64,000 nt of DNA from Hyphomicrobium sp. LHD-15 (lineage in GTDB: Bacteria > Pseudomonadota > Alphaproteobacteria > Rhizobiales > Hyphomicrobiaceae), in contig NZ_JAVIFT010000001.1 of the NCBI RefSeq assembly GCF_031157355.1, forward strand, positions 372,001 to 436,000, in the 5' to 3' direction. Numbering within the stretch: position 1 is the first letter of the stretch; each line of letters begins with the position of its first letter. The notes under the pieces are model-generated. The model did not search any database and was not told the origin of the DNA. It was given only the letters and a program-made list of their open reading frames with translations. Position numbers and translations under genes: made by a program. Positions 36,672-46,618 of this stretch are shown piece by piece.

Positions 36672-36675
<4 letters not shown>
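36082..36675 (-). CDS. Exported protein of unknown function inside the ilv operon
   Basis: A 197-residue protein with a signal peptide (hydrophobic to about residue 25, ending MARAAD). The mature part is mostly helical, with two Cys (IDNCYRTH and FESCIAQD) likely to form a disulphide, and the motif YSRMPTETLHKLGVPSPREL. No family recognised. Its GTG start overlaps the ilvI stop (GTGA), and ilvH starts five bases after its stop, so it is translationally tied into the acetolactate synthase operon. A periplasmic protein between two subunits of a cytosolic enzyme is odd. Confidence 0.8.
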
Positions 36676-38438
<1,763 letters not shown>

Positions 38439-38537
38439 GGAATTCCTCCGCATACCCGCCGCGGGATGCACGCCAGCGGCGTGGCCGCCGGACATCCCAG
38501 ATTTCGAGCGGGAACCTAATGGCGGCACCCTGGCAGG

Positions 38538-39470
38538 TCAAGCTTTCGAATTAATAAAATCGCATATTTCTCGCTCGAAACTTTTCGTTTCTTGCGTATT
38601 TATCCATCTCCACGAAATCATATTACTTTTAAGCCAAGTCACCTGCCTTTTCGCGTACTGGCGAGTCTCTGCCTTGGAGCGTTCCGCGGCCTCTTCCAAA
38701 CCGGTCCCACCCCCCAGCAGATCGCGGAGCGGCTTTACGCCGAGCGCCCGCATAACCGGAAGATCGTCGCCGATCTCGAGTTGCATCAGCGCGCGCACCT
38801 CGTCGAGCGCACCTTGCGCCAGCATGTCGTCGAAACGCGCATCGATCCGCGCCCGCATCTCCTCCCGGGACGGCGCGACGACGAAGGCGCGGCTCTCCTC
38901 GACGCGCACGAACGGCTCGCCGGGGATCTCCTGCCATTCCGCCAGAGAGCGGCCGGTCGCCTCCTGCACCTCGAGGGCGCGGACGATCCGCTGCGGATCG
39001 GTGGGTCTCAAGCGCGCCGCCATCACCGGATCGCGCTCCTGGAGGACAGCGTGCAGAACTGCCGCTCCCTGCTCCACCGCCGCCTGGCGCCATCTCATCC
39101 GAATGTCAGGTGGGATTTGGGGGATGGGCGACAGCCCTTCGGTCAGCGCCTTGAAGTAGAGCCCGGTGCCGCCGACGACGATCGGAACCCGTCCTTCTCG
39201 TTGCGTCTCGCCGATGGCCTGAGCAGCCTCGGCCGCGTAACGGGCGGCCGAATAGGCTTCGCGGCCGGGTACGTGGCCATAGAGCCGGTGCGGTACGCGA
39301 CTTTCGTCCGAGACGCTCGGACGCGCAGTCAGCACGCGAAGCTCGCGATAAACCTGCATTGCGTCAGCGTTGATGATCGTGCCGCCGACAGCCTCCGCGA
39401 GTCGAAGCGCAAAGGCGGACTTGCCGGAGGCCGTCGGCCCTGCGATCAGAATGGCGGCGGTGTTCGTCAT
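38538..39470 (-). CDS. miaA: tRNA dimethylallyltransferase
   Basis: MiaA transfers a dimethylallyl group to A37 of tRNAs that read codons starting with U. The 310-residue product has Walker A GPTASGKSAFA (residues 10-20), NADAMQVYRELRVLTARP with the catalytic Asp, VPHRLYG, and GGTGLYFKAL. It ends with FINSKA. The gene precedes ilvI on the same strand with a short gap; the two may be co-transcribed. A long perfect palindrome lies just upstream of its start. Confidence 0.95.
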   Translation of the reverse strand: MTNTAAILIAGPTASGKSAFALRLAEAVGGTIINADAMQVYRELRVLTARPSVSDESRVPHRLYGHVPGREAYSAARYAAEAAQAIGETQREGRVPIVVGGTGLYFKALTEGLSPIPQIPPDIRMRWRQAAVEQGAAVLHAVLQERDPVMAARLRPTDPQRIVRALEVQEATGRSLAEWQEIPGEPFVRVEESRAFVVAPSREEMRARIDARFDDMLAQGALDEVRALMQLEIGDDLPVMRALGVKPLRDLLGGGTGLEEAAERSKAETRQYAKRQVTWLKSNMISWRWINTQETKSFEREICDFINSKA

Positions 39471-39479
39471 CCCGTCGTT

Positions 39480-39526
39480 CTAGTGCGTTTGCCGATCCGA
39501 TTCCATCGGATCGGCAAACGCACTAG
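39480..39526. repeat. Perfect 22-bp palindrome (first hairpin of repeat family B)
   Basis: Left arm from CTAGTGCGTTTGCC to CCGAT, loop TCC, and an exact reverse-complement right arm ending GGCAAACGCACTAG: 22 paired bases around 3. It lies between the divergent starts of miaA and serB. Its outline matches the first hairpin near 16.75 kb. Confidence 0.85.
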
Positions 39527-39540
39527 CTTTCTGCTTTGGC

Positions 39541-39607
39541 GCATTTTCTTGCGACGAACTGGCGTCCATCCCGGATCATGTCCGGGACAGGCTTCGTCGG
39601 AAAATGC
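39541..39607. repeat. Second hairpin of repeat family B, with enlarged loop
   Basis: GCATTTTCTTGCGACGAA pairs with TTCGTCGGAAAATGC, as at 10.45 kb, but the loop is longer and holds an extra hairpin (TCCCGGA-TCATG-TCCGGGA). Together with the palindrome just before it and the short T-rich linker CTTTCTGCTTTGGC, this makes a complete two-hairpin element. Confidence 0.78.
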
Positions 39608-39680
39608 TCTTGAGCCTGATCGCCTCACTTTGAACTGTAATTGCGCGTCCGCTCGTGGCCCCGCACCAAGGTCAGCCTTC

Positions 39681-40595
39681 ATGTCCGCTTCACACACACT
39701 CGTCCTCACCGCCAAGCTCGGTGACCTGACTGACGACCTTGTACGGGCTGTGATCGATCGTTTGGACCCACGCGCGCTCGGTGCGCGGTGGCTTGCGATG
39801 GGCGAAGCCTGGGAAGCCGATCTCCCCTCGACGGGACCGGCGCCACTCGCCGCGCTCCTCGACACCGTGAGGCGCGCAATCGGGCCGGCGCCTGTCGATA
39901 TCAACGTAATCTCCGACGCGGGCTCCCGGCGCAAGCGGCTGCTCTGTGCCGACATGGAGAGCACGATCATCGAGCAAGAGTTGATCGACGAGCTGGCAAC
40001 GCTCGTCGGGCGACACGAAGAGATTTCCGCGATTACAAAAGCGGCAATGCGGGGTGAACTCGATTTTGCCGCCTCGCTGGTTCGTCGCGTCGCACTGTTC
40101 GAAGGTCTCGCAGCCGACCAGCTGAACCCTCTTCTCGATCGCGTAACGCTGATGCCCGGCGCGGAGACACTGGTGCGCACGATGCGCGCGCATGGCGGCA
40201 AGTGTGCGCTCATCTCGGGCGGCTTCACGATTTTCGCGGAACGGATCGGCGCGCAGCTCGGATTCGATGCGGTGGTCGCGAACGTGCTCGAAATCGAGAA
40301 CGGAAAGCTCACCGGCCGCGTCCGCGAGCCGATCGTCGGACCGCAAGGCAAGGCCGATGCGCTCGCGCGGCTAGCTTCCGAGTACGGGTTCGATGCCTCC
40401 GATACCATCGCAGTGGGCGATGGATCCAACGACACTCTGATGCTGGCGGCCGCCGGCCTCGGCGTCGCCTTCCGCGCCAAACCGATCCTGGCCGCTCACG
40501 CGCGCGCTCTTCCGAACGGCGCCGTCGTGACACACGGAGATCTCACGGCGCTGCTCTCTCTGCAGGGGTATGCGCGAGACAGCTTCGCGAGCTAA
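39681..40595 (+). CDS. serB: Phosphoserine phosphatase
   Basis: SerB removes phosphate from phosphoserine in the last step of serine synthesis. The 304-residue product has an N-terminal ACT-like part and a HAD phosphatase core: motif I DMEST at residues 91-95, LISGGFTIFAERIG (motif II), and GDGSNDTLMLAAAGLGVAF (motif IV). Asp91 is the nucleophile; the second acidic residue of motif I is Glu93 instead of the usual Asp. The start at MSASHTLVL is chosen because upstream DNA holds repeats and miaA on the other strand, though the frame stays open. Confidence 0.92.
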   Translation: MSASHTLVLTAKLGDLTDDLVRAVIDRLDPRALGARWLAMGEAWEADLPSTGPAPLAALLDTVRRAIGPAPVDINVISDAGSRRKRLLCADMESTIIEQELIDELATLVGRHEEISAITKAAMRGELDFAASLVRRVALFEGLAADQLNPLLDRVTLMPGAETLVRTMRAHGGKCALISGGFTIFAERIGAQLGFDAVVANVLEIENGKLTGRVREPIVGPQGKADALARLASEYGFDASDTIAVGDGSNDTLMLAAAGLGVAFRAKPILAAHARALPNGAVVTHGDLTALLSLQGYARDSFAS

Positions 40596-40678
40596 CGGCG
40601 CTTGGTCTGAAACCCGCGGCATCGCTCTCCGTACATCAGTTACGCACGATGTGATGCGTACAGAAAAAGGAGAGCCCC

Positions 40679-40981
40679 ATGCGCAAGACCATTCTCGCGG
40701 CCGCGCTTCTGATTGCGTCGGTGTCTGCCACTCACGCCTACACGCCCGCAAATATCGATACGAACAGCCTGTCGGGGAAGGCGATGGCGGACCATCCCGG
40801 CGTGACCGGGCGGTCTAAGATCACCGGCTTCCCGGGCCGGCCCGACGAGACGAGCCTTTCGGGCCAGGAGATGCGCAGGCATCCGGGCAACCATGGTGGA
40901 ACCACGGCCAACCCGACGGCAAAACCTCAAGATGAGAGTCTCTCCGGGAAGGCCATGCACGATCATCCCGGCAACAGCTAA
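40679..40981 (+). CDS. Small exported protein with three SLSGKAM repeats
   Basis: A 100-residue protein with a signal peptide (MRKTILAAALLIASVSATHA). The mature part has three repeats, NSLSGKAMADHPG, TSLSGQEMRRHPG and ESLSGKAMHDHPG, separated by linkers of about 23-25 residues. The repeat has His, Met and Asp residues that could bind a metal, but this is a guess. AAAAGGAG six bases before the ATG is a strong start signal. No family recognised. Confidence 0.75.
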   Translation: MRKTILAAALLIASVSATHAYTPANIDTNSLSGKAMADHPGVTGRSKITGFPGRPDETSLSGQEMRRHPGNHGGTTANPTAKPQDESLSGKAMHDHPGNS

Positions 40982-41067
40982 CCCAGAACGACAAGCGTTC
41001 TTATCCGGGCCCCTCCCCTGCGCGCTGCCCATGCAGACGCAGGGGTCGAGGCCCTGGGCGGCGTCGC

Positions 41068-41856
41068 TCAGGCTCGTCCGAGCACGCGGCGGAGCGCGAG
41101 GCGCATGCGCAGGGCCAGCTGATCGAGGCTGGGCTTCACCCGCATCCAGGCCTGCTTGGTCTCGAGGCGGATACGCGTCTTGATCATGCGGCCATAACGC
41201 CACGCCCAGGATTGGCGGATCTTTTCGAACAGCGCTTCCTTCCACGGCATGAACCAGTTGTAGATCGCCGCAAACCACGGGATCCGCATCAGGGCCGGCT
41301 TCGTGAGCAGGAGAAGGCGCGCAATGAGCGCAGTCGATGCGATCTTCGCGCCGACGAACAGCAAGCCGGCGGCAAAGATCTGCCCATGGCTCAAGAGATA
41401 GATGGAGAGCAGCTTCAGCGGAAACAGAACCGATGTCGGCAGCGCCAAAGCGAGCAGCGCGCCATAGGGCGGCAAGCCGGCGATGAAAAGCTCCACCCGC
41501 GCCCACAGCCTGAAGCGCGCCAACCAGGCAAGTGCTGCAGCCAGTGGCCGCCAGCCCCATTCTTCGAATATCAGAATGAGCGCCAGAAGGACCTGCAGCG
41601 CGAAACCGAGCGGCGGGCTGATCACACCCCAAAGCGCCCTCAGCGCTCGCCAGACATGAACCGGCGCACGCCGCAGACGGAGTTTCGTCTGCTGCCAAGC
41701 TTCCACGACTTTATCGATGAAGCGTTCCTCCATCGCCCACTCATCCCGCACCTGAACCTCGGGAGAGTACAGCGGCGAGATTAACGCGTCATTCCCGGCT
41801 TGCGACGCGTTGCGCCGCCATCGCTTCATGGCGTGGCCCGCCAATCGCCGCGGCAT
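41068..41856 (-). CDS. Membrane protein of unknown function
   Basis: A protein of up to 262 residues with two or three hydrophobic segments in the middle (LGFALQVLLALILIFEEWG; LLALALPTSVLFPLKLLSIY; FAAGLLFVGAKIASTALIARLLLL) and Arg-rich ends. The last 60 residues carry many Arg, Lys and Trp and may be cytoplasmic. I recognise no family. The start is uncertain: MEERFIDKV (41733) and MKRWRRN (41829) are alternatives. It is convergent with the small repeat protein. Confidence 0.6.
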   Translation of the reverse strand: MPRRLAGHAMKRWRRNASQAGNDALISPLYSPEVQVRDEWAMEERFIDKVVEAWQQTKLRLRRAPVHVWRALRALWGVISPPLGFALQVLLALILIFEEWGWRPLAAALAWLARFRLWARVELFIAGLPPYGALLALALPTSVLFPLKLLSIYLLSHGQIFAAGLLFVGAKIASTALIARLLLLTKPALMRIPWFAAIYNWFMPWKEALFEKIRQSWAWRYGRMIKTRIRLETKQAWMRVKPSLDQLALRMRLALRRVLGRA

Positions 41857-41886
41857 CCCGATCGAAAATTCCGGCTTCGGAGGGGT

Positions 41887-41913
41887 TTGACAGACTTTCG
41901 CCTTTTGTATACT
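41887..41913 (+). promoter_or_regulatory. Sigma-70-like promoter of pseudoazurin
   Basis: TTGACA (perfect -35) and TATACT (-10, one mismatch) are 15 bases apart, slightly short of the usual 17, and lie 44 bases before the pseudoazurin ATG. A shifted -10 (ATACTT) would give 16. Confidence 0.55.
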
Positions 41914-41956
41914 TATTCCATCAAGTTTTGAAAGAAACCCTTACAGGTAGGAAACA

Positions 41957-42409
41957 ATGACGACACGTTTCGGTTTGATTGCTGCCGTTTCGATGGTGCT
42001 GGCTGGCTCGTTCGCAGGCGCGGCCTCGGCCGACGAAATCGAAGTCAAGATGCTCAACAACAACGGCAAGGGCAAGTTCATGCTGTTCGAGCCGGACTTC
42101 ATCAAGGCGAAGGTCGGCGACACCATCAAGTTCGTGCCGACGAACAAGGGGCACAACGCCGAAGCGATCCCCGCGATCTGGCCGGAAGGCGGCGGCGAGT
42201 TCGTCGGCGAACTCAACAAAGAGGTCGTCCTCAAGATCGAGAAGCCGGGCGTCTACGGCATCAAGTGCAAGCCGCACTATCCGATGGGCATGATCGCGCT
42301 CATCGTCGCCGGCGACGAGCTTCCTAACAAGGATCAGCTCGAGAGCTACAAGCCCGCCGGCACGGCCGAGAAGCGCTACCTGGAACTCAAGGAGCAGGTC
42401 GGCAAGTAA
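41957..42409 (+). CDS. Pseudoazurin (type 1 blue copper protein)
   Basis: A periplasmic electron carrier of 150 residues. The signal peptide ends GAASA (about residue 25). The copper ligands are His66 (KGHNAE), Cys104 and His107 (KCKPH) and Met112 (PMGM), with pseudoazurin spacing. Pseudoazurins pass electrons to copper nitrite reductase or nitrous-oxide reductase in denitrifiers, and are also found in methylotrophs. GTAGGAAACA precedes the ATG. It has its own promoter and a strong terminator, so it is a single-gene unit; no denitrification genes are in the window. Confidence 0.94.
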   Translation: MTTRFGLIAAVSMVLAGSFAGAASADEIEVKMLNNNGKGKFMLFEPDFIKAKVGDTIKFVPTNKGHNAEAIPAIWPEGGGEFVGELNKEVVLKIEKPGVYGIKCKPHYPMGMIALIVAGDELPNKDQLESYKPAGTAEKRYLELKEQVGK

Positions 42410-42422
42410 AAGCCGGGCTTCG

Positions 42423-44402
42423 TCAGAACGACGAGGGTTCATCGAACGCAGCTGCCCGGGACACCGTCTCGGGCAGCTTTTTTTGTTCGCCGGAGGGCGA
42501 GGCGCCCGAACCCTGCTCCAGCGCTGCCGCCAATTCCTCGCGCGCCTTCTCGGCCTGGCGCTGGCGGTTCCACAGGCTTGCGTAAAGCCCGCCCTTTTCG
42601 ATCAACTCCGCGTGCGTGCCCTGCTCGACGAGGCGGCCCTTTTCGAGCACGATGATGTTGTCGGCATGCACGATCGTCGAAAGGCGGTGGGCGATCACCA
42701 GCGTCGTGCGGTTGGCGGCCACGCGATCGATGGCGTCCTGGATTTCCTTCTCGGTGTGGCTGTCGAGCGCGCTCGTGGCCTCGTCCAGCATCAGGATCGG
42801 CGGGCTTTTCAGAAGCGTCCGCGCGATGGCGACACGCTGCTTCTCGCCGCCGGACAGCTTGAGACCCCGCTCGCCCACCATCGTCGCATAACCCTGCGGG
42901 AGCGCGGCGATGAAGCCGTCGATCTGGGCGAGGTGCGCCGCCTCGTGCACCTCGGCGTCGGTGGCATCCGGGCGGCCGTAGCGAATGTTGTAGAGGATGG
43001 TGTCGTTGAACAGCACGGTATCCTGCGGCACCACGCCGATCGCGCGCCGCAATGACTGCTGCGTGACATCGCGAATATCCTGGCCGTCGATCGTCACGCG
43101 GCCTTGCTCGATGTCGTAGAAGCGGAACAGGATGCGCGAGATCGTCGACTTGCCCGCGCCCGACGGGCCGACGATCGCCACCATCTTGCCGGCCGGCACC
43201 TCGAAGGAGACGTCGTGCAGGATGCGGCGATCCGGGTCGTAGCCGAACGATACGTTCTCGAAGCGCACGGTGCCTTCGCGGACCTCGAGCGGCTTGGCGC
43301 CGGGCTTGTCCTCGACTTCGGGGGCTTCACCCAGAAGCGCGAACATCGTCTCGAGATCGACGAGCCCCTGCTTGATCTCGCGATAGACCATGCCCATGAA
43401 ATTGAGCGGGATGTAGAGCTGGATCATGACAGCGTTGATCAGCACGAAATCGCCCACTGTGTGCGTACCGGCGATCACGCCGCGGGCGGCGAGCCACATC
43501 ACGAGGGTCATGCCGAGCGTGAAGATCGCGGCCTGTCCGGAGTTGAGGACGCCGAGCGAATAGTAGGTCTTGACGGCGGCGCGCTCATAGCGGGCCATCG
43601 AGACATCGAACCGTCGGGCTTCCGCCTCCTCGTTGCCGAAGTACTTCACGGTCTCGTAGTTCAAAAGGCTGTCGATGGCCTTGGTGTTCGCCTCGGTATC
43701 ACTCTCGTTCATCTCGCGCCGGATGGCGATGCGCCGCTCCGACGCCGAGAACGTGAACCACATGTAGAGCACGATGGTGGCGACGAGGATCAGCACGTAG
43801 GTCCAGTTGAAGTAGAAGACCAGGAGCCCCGCGACGAGCACGAGTTCGATAACCGTCGGGGCAAGCTGCATCACGCCCATGCGCACGATGAGATCGATGC
43901 CGCGCGTGCCGCGCTCGATCACGCGCGAAAGGCCGCCCGTGCGCCGTTCGAGATGAAAGCGCAGCGAGAGCTTGTGCAGGTGCCGGAACGTCCTGTTGTT
44001 CAACTCGCGAATGGCGTGCTGGCCGACGCGCGTGAACAGCACGTCGCGCACCTGGTTCAGCACCATCATGAGAACACGGCCCACGCCGTAAGCCACGATC
44101 AGCATGGCGACGCCGAGCGCAAGCCCCTTGGTGGCCACCACCTCGGGCTTGCCGAGATCGGAGGCGAGCCAGTCGGTCGCCGCCTTGAAGGCCACCGGCA
44201 CCGCGACCGTGATGATCTTTGCGAGCACGAGGACCACGAAGGCGCCCGCCACTTCGATGCGCAAGTCCCTCCGCCCCGCCGGCCAGATATACGGCAGCAG
44301 GCTCTTCAGCACTGTCCAATGGCTGGCGTCGGCCTTCAGGCCGAGCAGATTGGGCCGCTCGCTGCGGCTCGATGAGGAGGTCGCGATGGTGTTTGGTCTC
44401 AT
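42423..44402 (-). CDS. Atm1/HMT1-type ABC exporter
   Basis: A 659-residue half-transporter. Six membrane helices lie in about residues 55-340, with the ETVKYFGNEEAEA segment typical of the Atm1 group. The ATPase domain has Walker A GPSGAGKSTI, signature LSGGEKQRVAIAR, Walker B LMLDEATSALDSHTE, and the His switch IAHRLSTIV. Atm1-type exporters in bacteria move glutathione-linked metals or sulphur compounds out of the cytosol. The last 20 codons contain the pseudoazurin terminator on the other strand. The ATG at MRPNTIA is preferred; a GTG seven codons earlier is possible. Confidence 0.9.
   Translation of the reverse strand: MRPNTIATSSSSRSERPNLLGLKADASHWTVLKSLLPYIWPAGRRDLRIEVAGAFVVLVLAKIITVAVPVAFKAATDWLASDLGKPEVVATKGLALGVAMLIVAYGVGRVLMMVLNQVRDVLFTRVGQHAIRELNNRTFRHLHKLSLRFHLERRTGGLSRVIERGTRGIDLIVRMGVMQLAPTVIELVLVAGLLVFYFNWTYVLILVATIVLYMWFTFSASERRIAIRREMNESDTEANTKAIDSLLNYETVKYFGNEEAEARRFDVSMARYERAAVKTYYSLGVLNSGQAAIFTLGMTLVMWLAARGVIAGTHTVGDFVLINAVMIQLYIPLNFMGMVYREIKQGLVDLETMFALLGEAPEVEDKPGAKPLEVREGTVRFENVSFGYDPDRRILHDVSFEVPAGKMVAIVGPSGAGKSTISRILFRFYDIEQGRVTIDGQDIRDVTQQSLRRAIGVVPQDTVLFNDTILYNIRYGRPDATDAEVHEAAHLAQIDGFIAALPQGYATMVGERGLKLSGGEKQRVAIARTLLKSPPILMLDEATSALDSHTEKEIQDAIDRVAANRTTLVIAHRLSTIVHADNIIVLEKGRLVEQGTHAELIEKGGLYASLWNRQRQAEKAREELAAALEQGSGASPSGEQKKLPETVSRAAAFDEPSSF
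42451..42484 (+). terminator. Strong intrinsic terminator of pseudoazurin, inside a convergent gene
   Basis: GCTGCCCGGGA pairs with TCTCGGGCAGC around CACCG and is followed by seven T. It starts 42 bases past the pseudoazurin stop and lies entirely within the last codons of the convergent ABC exporter gene. Confidence 0.9.
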
Positions 44403-44566
44403 GTTGCTTTCGGCAATACGCACGCGGCACCGGTTCCGATCACCCGGCGGATAAGAGAGCCGGTGTAAACGAAGGGCGGAGACTTAGCCTTTTTGATCGT
44501 GCGTGGCCAGCCGGCGAGGCGCCATGCGGGGTTGGTCCGCCGTTTCCTCGCCCGTCTCTAAGCGCG

Positions 44567-46351
44567 TTAGCGCGGGACGCGGAGACGCTGGCCGGGATAG
44601 ATCCGGTTCGGGTTGCGGAGCTTTTTCGGGTTGGCGTTCCAGATTTCCGTGTAGCGGGCACCGTCTTTCAGGACGCGCCGAGAGATGCTCCAAAGCGTCT
44701 CTCCCCGCTTGACGACGTGAACGCGATACCCGCGCGCGCGCTGCTTTTTCCATTTGTCCTTGCGGTGCGCGGCAGCCTCGCGACGCGCCTGACGTATCGC
44801 GGCTTTGTTGCTCGCCTGGTTCGCCCGGAGCTCGATGCGGTTTCGTTGCGGACGGGCGCGCGGCGTGGCATCGGCCGGGCTCACCTCGGCAACGCGGGCT
44901 TTTTGCTGTGCGGGAGGCGCTATCTCTGCGGCGGAGCTCGGCACCGGCTCAGGCGCAGTCGGCTTGGCCTTCGCTGCATTCGGAGCAGCTTCGGTTGCAG
45001 GCGGGGCGGCGGCAGCGACGCGCTGTTGTTCGGCCGCCTTGATCTCCGCCTGGTATTTTTCAGCTGCGGCTTTGCGTTCCGCCTCTGCCTTTTTGCGCGC
45101 CGCAGCAGCGGCCTCGACGAGACGGGTCGCGTCCGTGGCTCGCGCCTCGGCAAAGCGCTTGGTCTCGGCTGCTTTGGCTTCAGCTGCCTTGCGGGCTTCT
45201 TCGGCGCGGGCCTTCTCGACCCGTTCAGCTTCGGCTACCGCGATGCGCTTCTCTTCAGCGGCCTTGGCTTCAGCCAACCGCTTCTCCTCGGCAGCCTTCC
45301 GCTCCGCTTCCGCCTTGCGCGCGGCCTCCGCCTCTGCTGCCTTTCGGGCTTCTTCGGCGCGGGCCTTCTCAACCCGTTCAGCTTCGACTGCCGCGATGCG
45401 CTTCTCTTCGGCGGCCTTGGCTTCAGCCAACCGCTTCTCCTCGGCAGCCTTCCGTTCCGCTTCCGCTTTGCGCGCAACCTCCGCTTCGGCAACCTTGCGG
45501 GCTTCCTCGGCGCGGGCAACCGCAACCCGCTCGGCCTCCTCTGCAGCCGCCCGCCGCTTCGCCTCCGTCTCCTTGCGCGCCTCTTCCGCTTTGCGGGCCG
45601 CGTCGTCAGCCTGCGCTTTAGCCGGGTCTTTCCGGGCTTCTTCCGCTTTCCGCGCCTTAGTGGCGTTGTCGAGGGCTTCGAGCTTGGCGAGCCCCTCGGC
45701 GATCTTGCGATCGAGTTCCTGCTTGATCTTCTCGAGTTCGGCCTTGCGGGCCACGGCGCGTTTGCGCTCCGCCTCGGCCGGGCTGTCGCCGCCGGTCGCG
45801 CCGGCGCGCTTCGCTTCGCGCGCGGCTGCCGCTGCGGCCGCATTGGCCCGCTCAACGGCTTCCTTCCATTCCGCTTCCGCCTTCTGGCGGGCCTCTACGA
45901 AAGCCTTTGCGTCGAGCGCCGCTTGGTCGCCACTCGTGGGGGCCAAGAGAGCATAAGACTTGGCATTCTGCGGCTCGATGCCTGCGGCCCGATAGGCGCG
46001 ATCGATCCAGAACGCGGTATAGTTCAGCGCCGCACGTGCGGAGATCTCCAGCGCTTTCCAAACGCCTTCCGACGAAGCGTCCGCAGGTTGCTCCGCCCCT
46101 GGCACCGTTTCGCGCGGGACAGAGAGCTTGTCGGCGATGTCGGATCGATAGCTGCGGGCGGCCCTTTCCAGCCAATCCGTCACGGCCGGGAGAGGATGGG
46201 TTTGATTTGCGGGCGCCGCCTGGACGTCGGGTGTGGCGGGCTGATCGTTCCCGGCCGCAAATGCCGGTATCGAGCCTGCCGTGATCAGGAGCGAAGCCGC
46301 GCACAGCGCTGCCGTCGCTGCGGCTTGTCTTTTTTGCCTCAAAACGCTCAC
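44567..46351 (-). CDS. Exported TolA-like coiled-coil protein with C-terminal LysM domain
   Basis: A protein of about 594 residues. A signal peptide (ends IPAFAAG, about residue 33) is followed by a 120-residue helical domain, a long Ala/Glu/Lys/Arg-rich coiled coil (about 150-430) and a Pro/Ala-rich linker. The end is a LysM domain (VHVVKRGETLWSISRRVLKDG...IYPGQRLRVPR, about 545-594) that binds peptidoglycan. The coiled coil contains a 51-residue tandem repeat. The layout suggests a periplasm-spanning structural or anchoring protein. Start is uncertain: the GTG at VSVLRQKRQ gives the best signal peptide; a TTG 13 codons earlier is open. Confidence 0.8.
   Translation of the reverse strand: MSVLRQKRQAAATAALCAASLLITAGSIPAFAAGNDQPATPDVQAAPANQTHPLPAVTDWLERAARSYRSDIADKLSVPRETVPGAEQPADASSEGVWKALEISARAALNYTAFWIDRAYRAAGIEPQNAKSYALLAPTSGDQAALDAKAFVEARQKAEAEWKEAVERANAAAAAAAREAKRAGATGGDSPAEAERKRAVARKAELEKIKQELDRKIAEGLAKLEALDNATKARKAEEARKDPAKAQADDAARKAEEARKETEAKRRAAAEEAERVAVARAEEARKVAEAEVARKAEAERKAAEEKRLAEAKAAEEKRIAAVEAERVEKARAEEARKAAEAEAARKAEAERKAAEEKRLAEAKAAEEKRIAVAEAERVEKARAEEARKAAEAKAAETKRFAEARATDATRLVEAAAAARKKAEAERKAAAEKYQAEIKAAEQQRVAAAAPPATEAAPNAAKAKPTAPEPVPSSAAEIAPPAQQKARVAEVSPADATPRARPQRNRIELRANQASNKAAIRQARREAAAHRKDKWKKQRARGYRVHVVKRGETLWSISRRVLKDGARYTEIWNANPKKLRNPNRIYPGQRLRVPR
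45201..45545. repeat. 153-bp tandem repeat inside the LysM gene
   Basis: Two near-identical 153-bp units (starting at 45201 and 45354) and part of a third (from 45507), in phase with the reading frame (51 codons). Each encodes VEKARAEEARKAAEAE and AEEKRLAEAKAAEEKRIA type segments of the coiled coil. Copy number could vary between strains. Confidence 0.85.
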
Positions 46352-46618
46352 TCTGAAACCCCACCCACGCAGAACTGTAACCCGGCCCAAAACACCGGAC
46401 GCTGTGATTTTACCCCACCCCGCTCCGCCGAGAATAAGGCATTCCGGGCCTCAAGGACCAATGAAACTCTGGTCTTTCTTAAAGGGTTGGCCGCGAGTTG
46501 TGCCTGCCATGCCGCACTTCCTCAAACCGGCTCCCATTGGCAGACGGTCACCGGGACGCCATCTAATTGTGGAAGACCACGTCCTAGTTCCCTATCCGAC
46601 CCATATTAAGGAAATGAT

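Noticed and set aside
38592-39680. Upstream extension of the serB frame
   Set aside because: It runs through miaA on the other strand and two palindromic repeats; the real serB N-terminus begins after them.
41881-41956. FNR-type box (TTGAT-N4-ATCAA) upstream of pseudoazurin
   Set aside because: Only a half site (ATCAA) is seen, so oxygen control cannot be claimed.
44219-46609. Open frame of 796 codons opposite the LysM gene
   Set aside because: It mirrors the repeat of the LysM coiled coil (Leu, Phe, Gly, Arg periodicity) and has no signals of its own.
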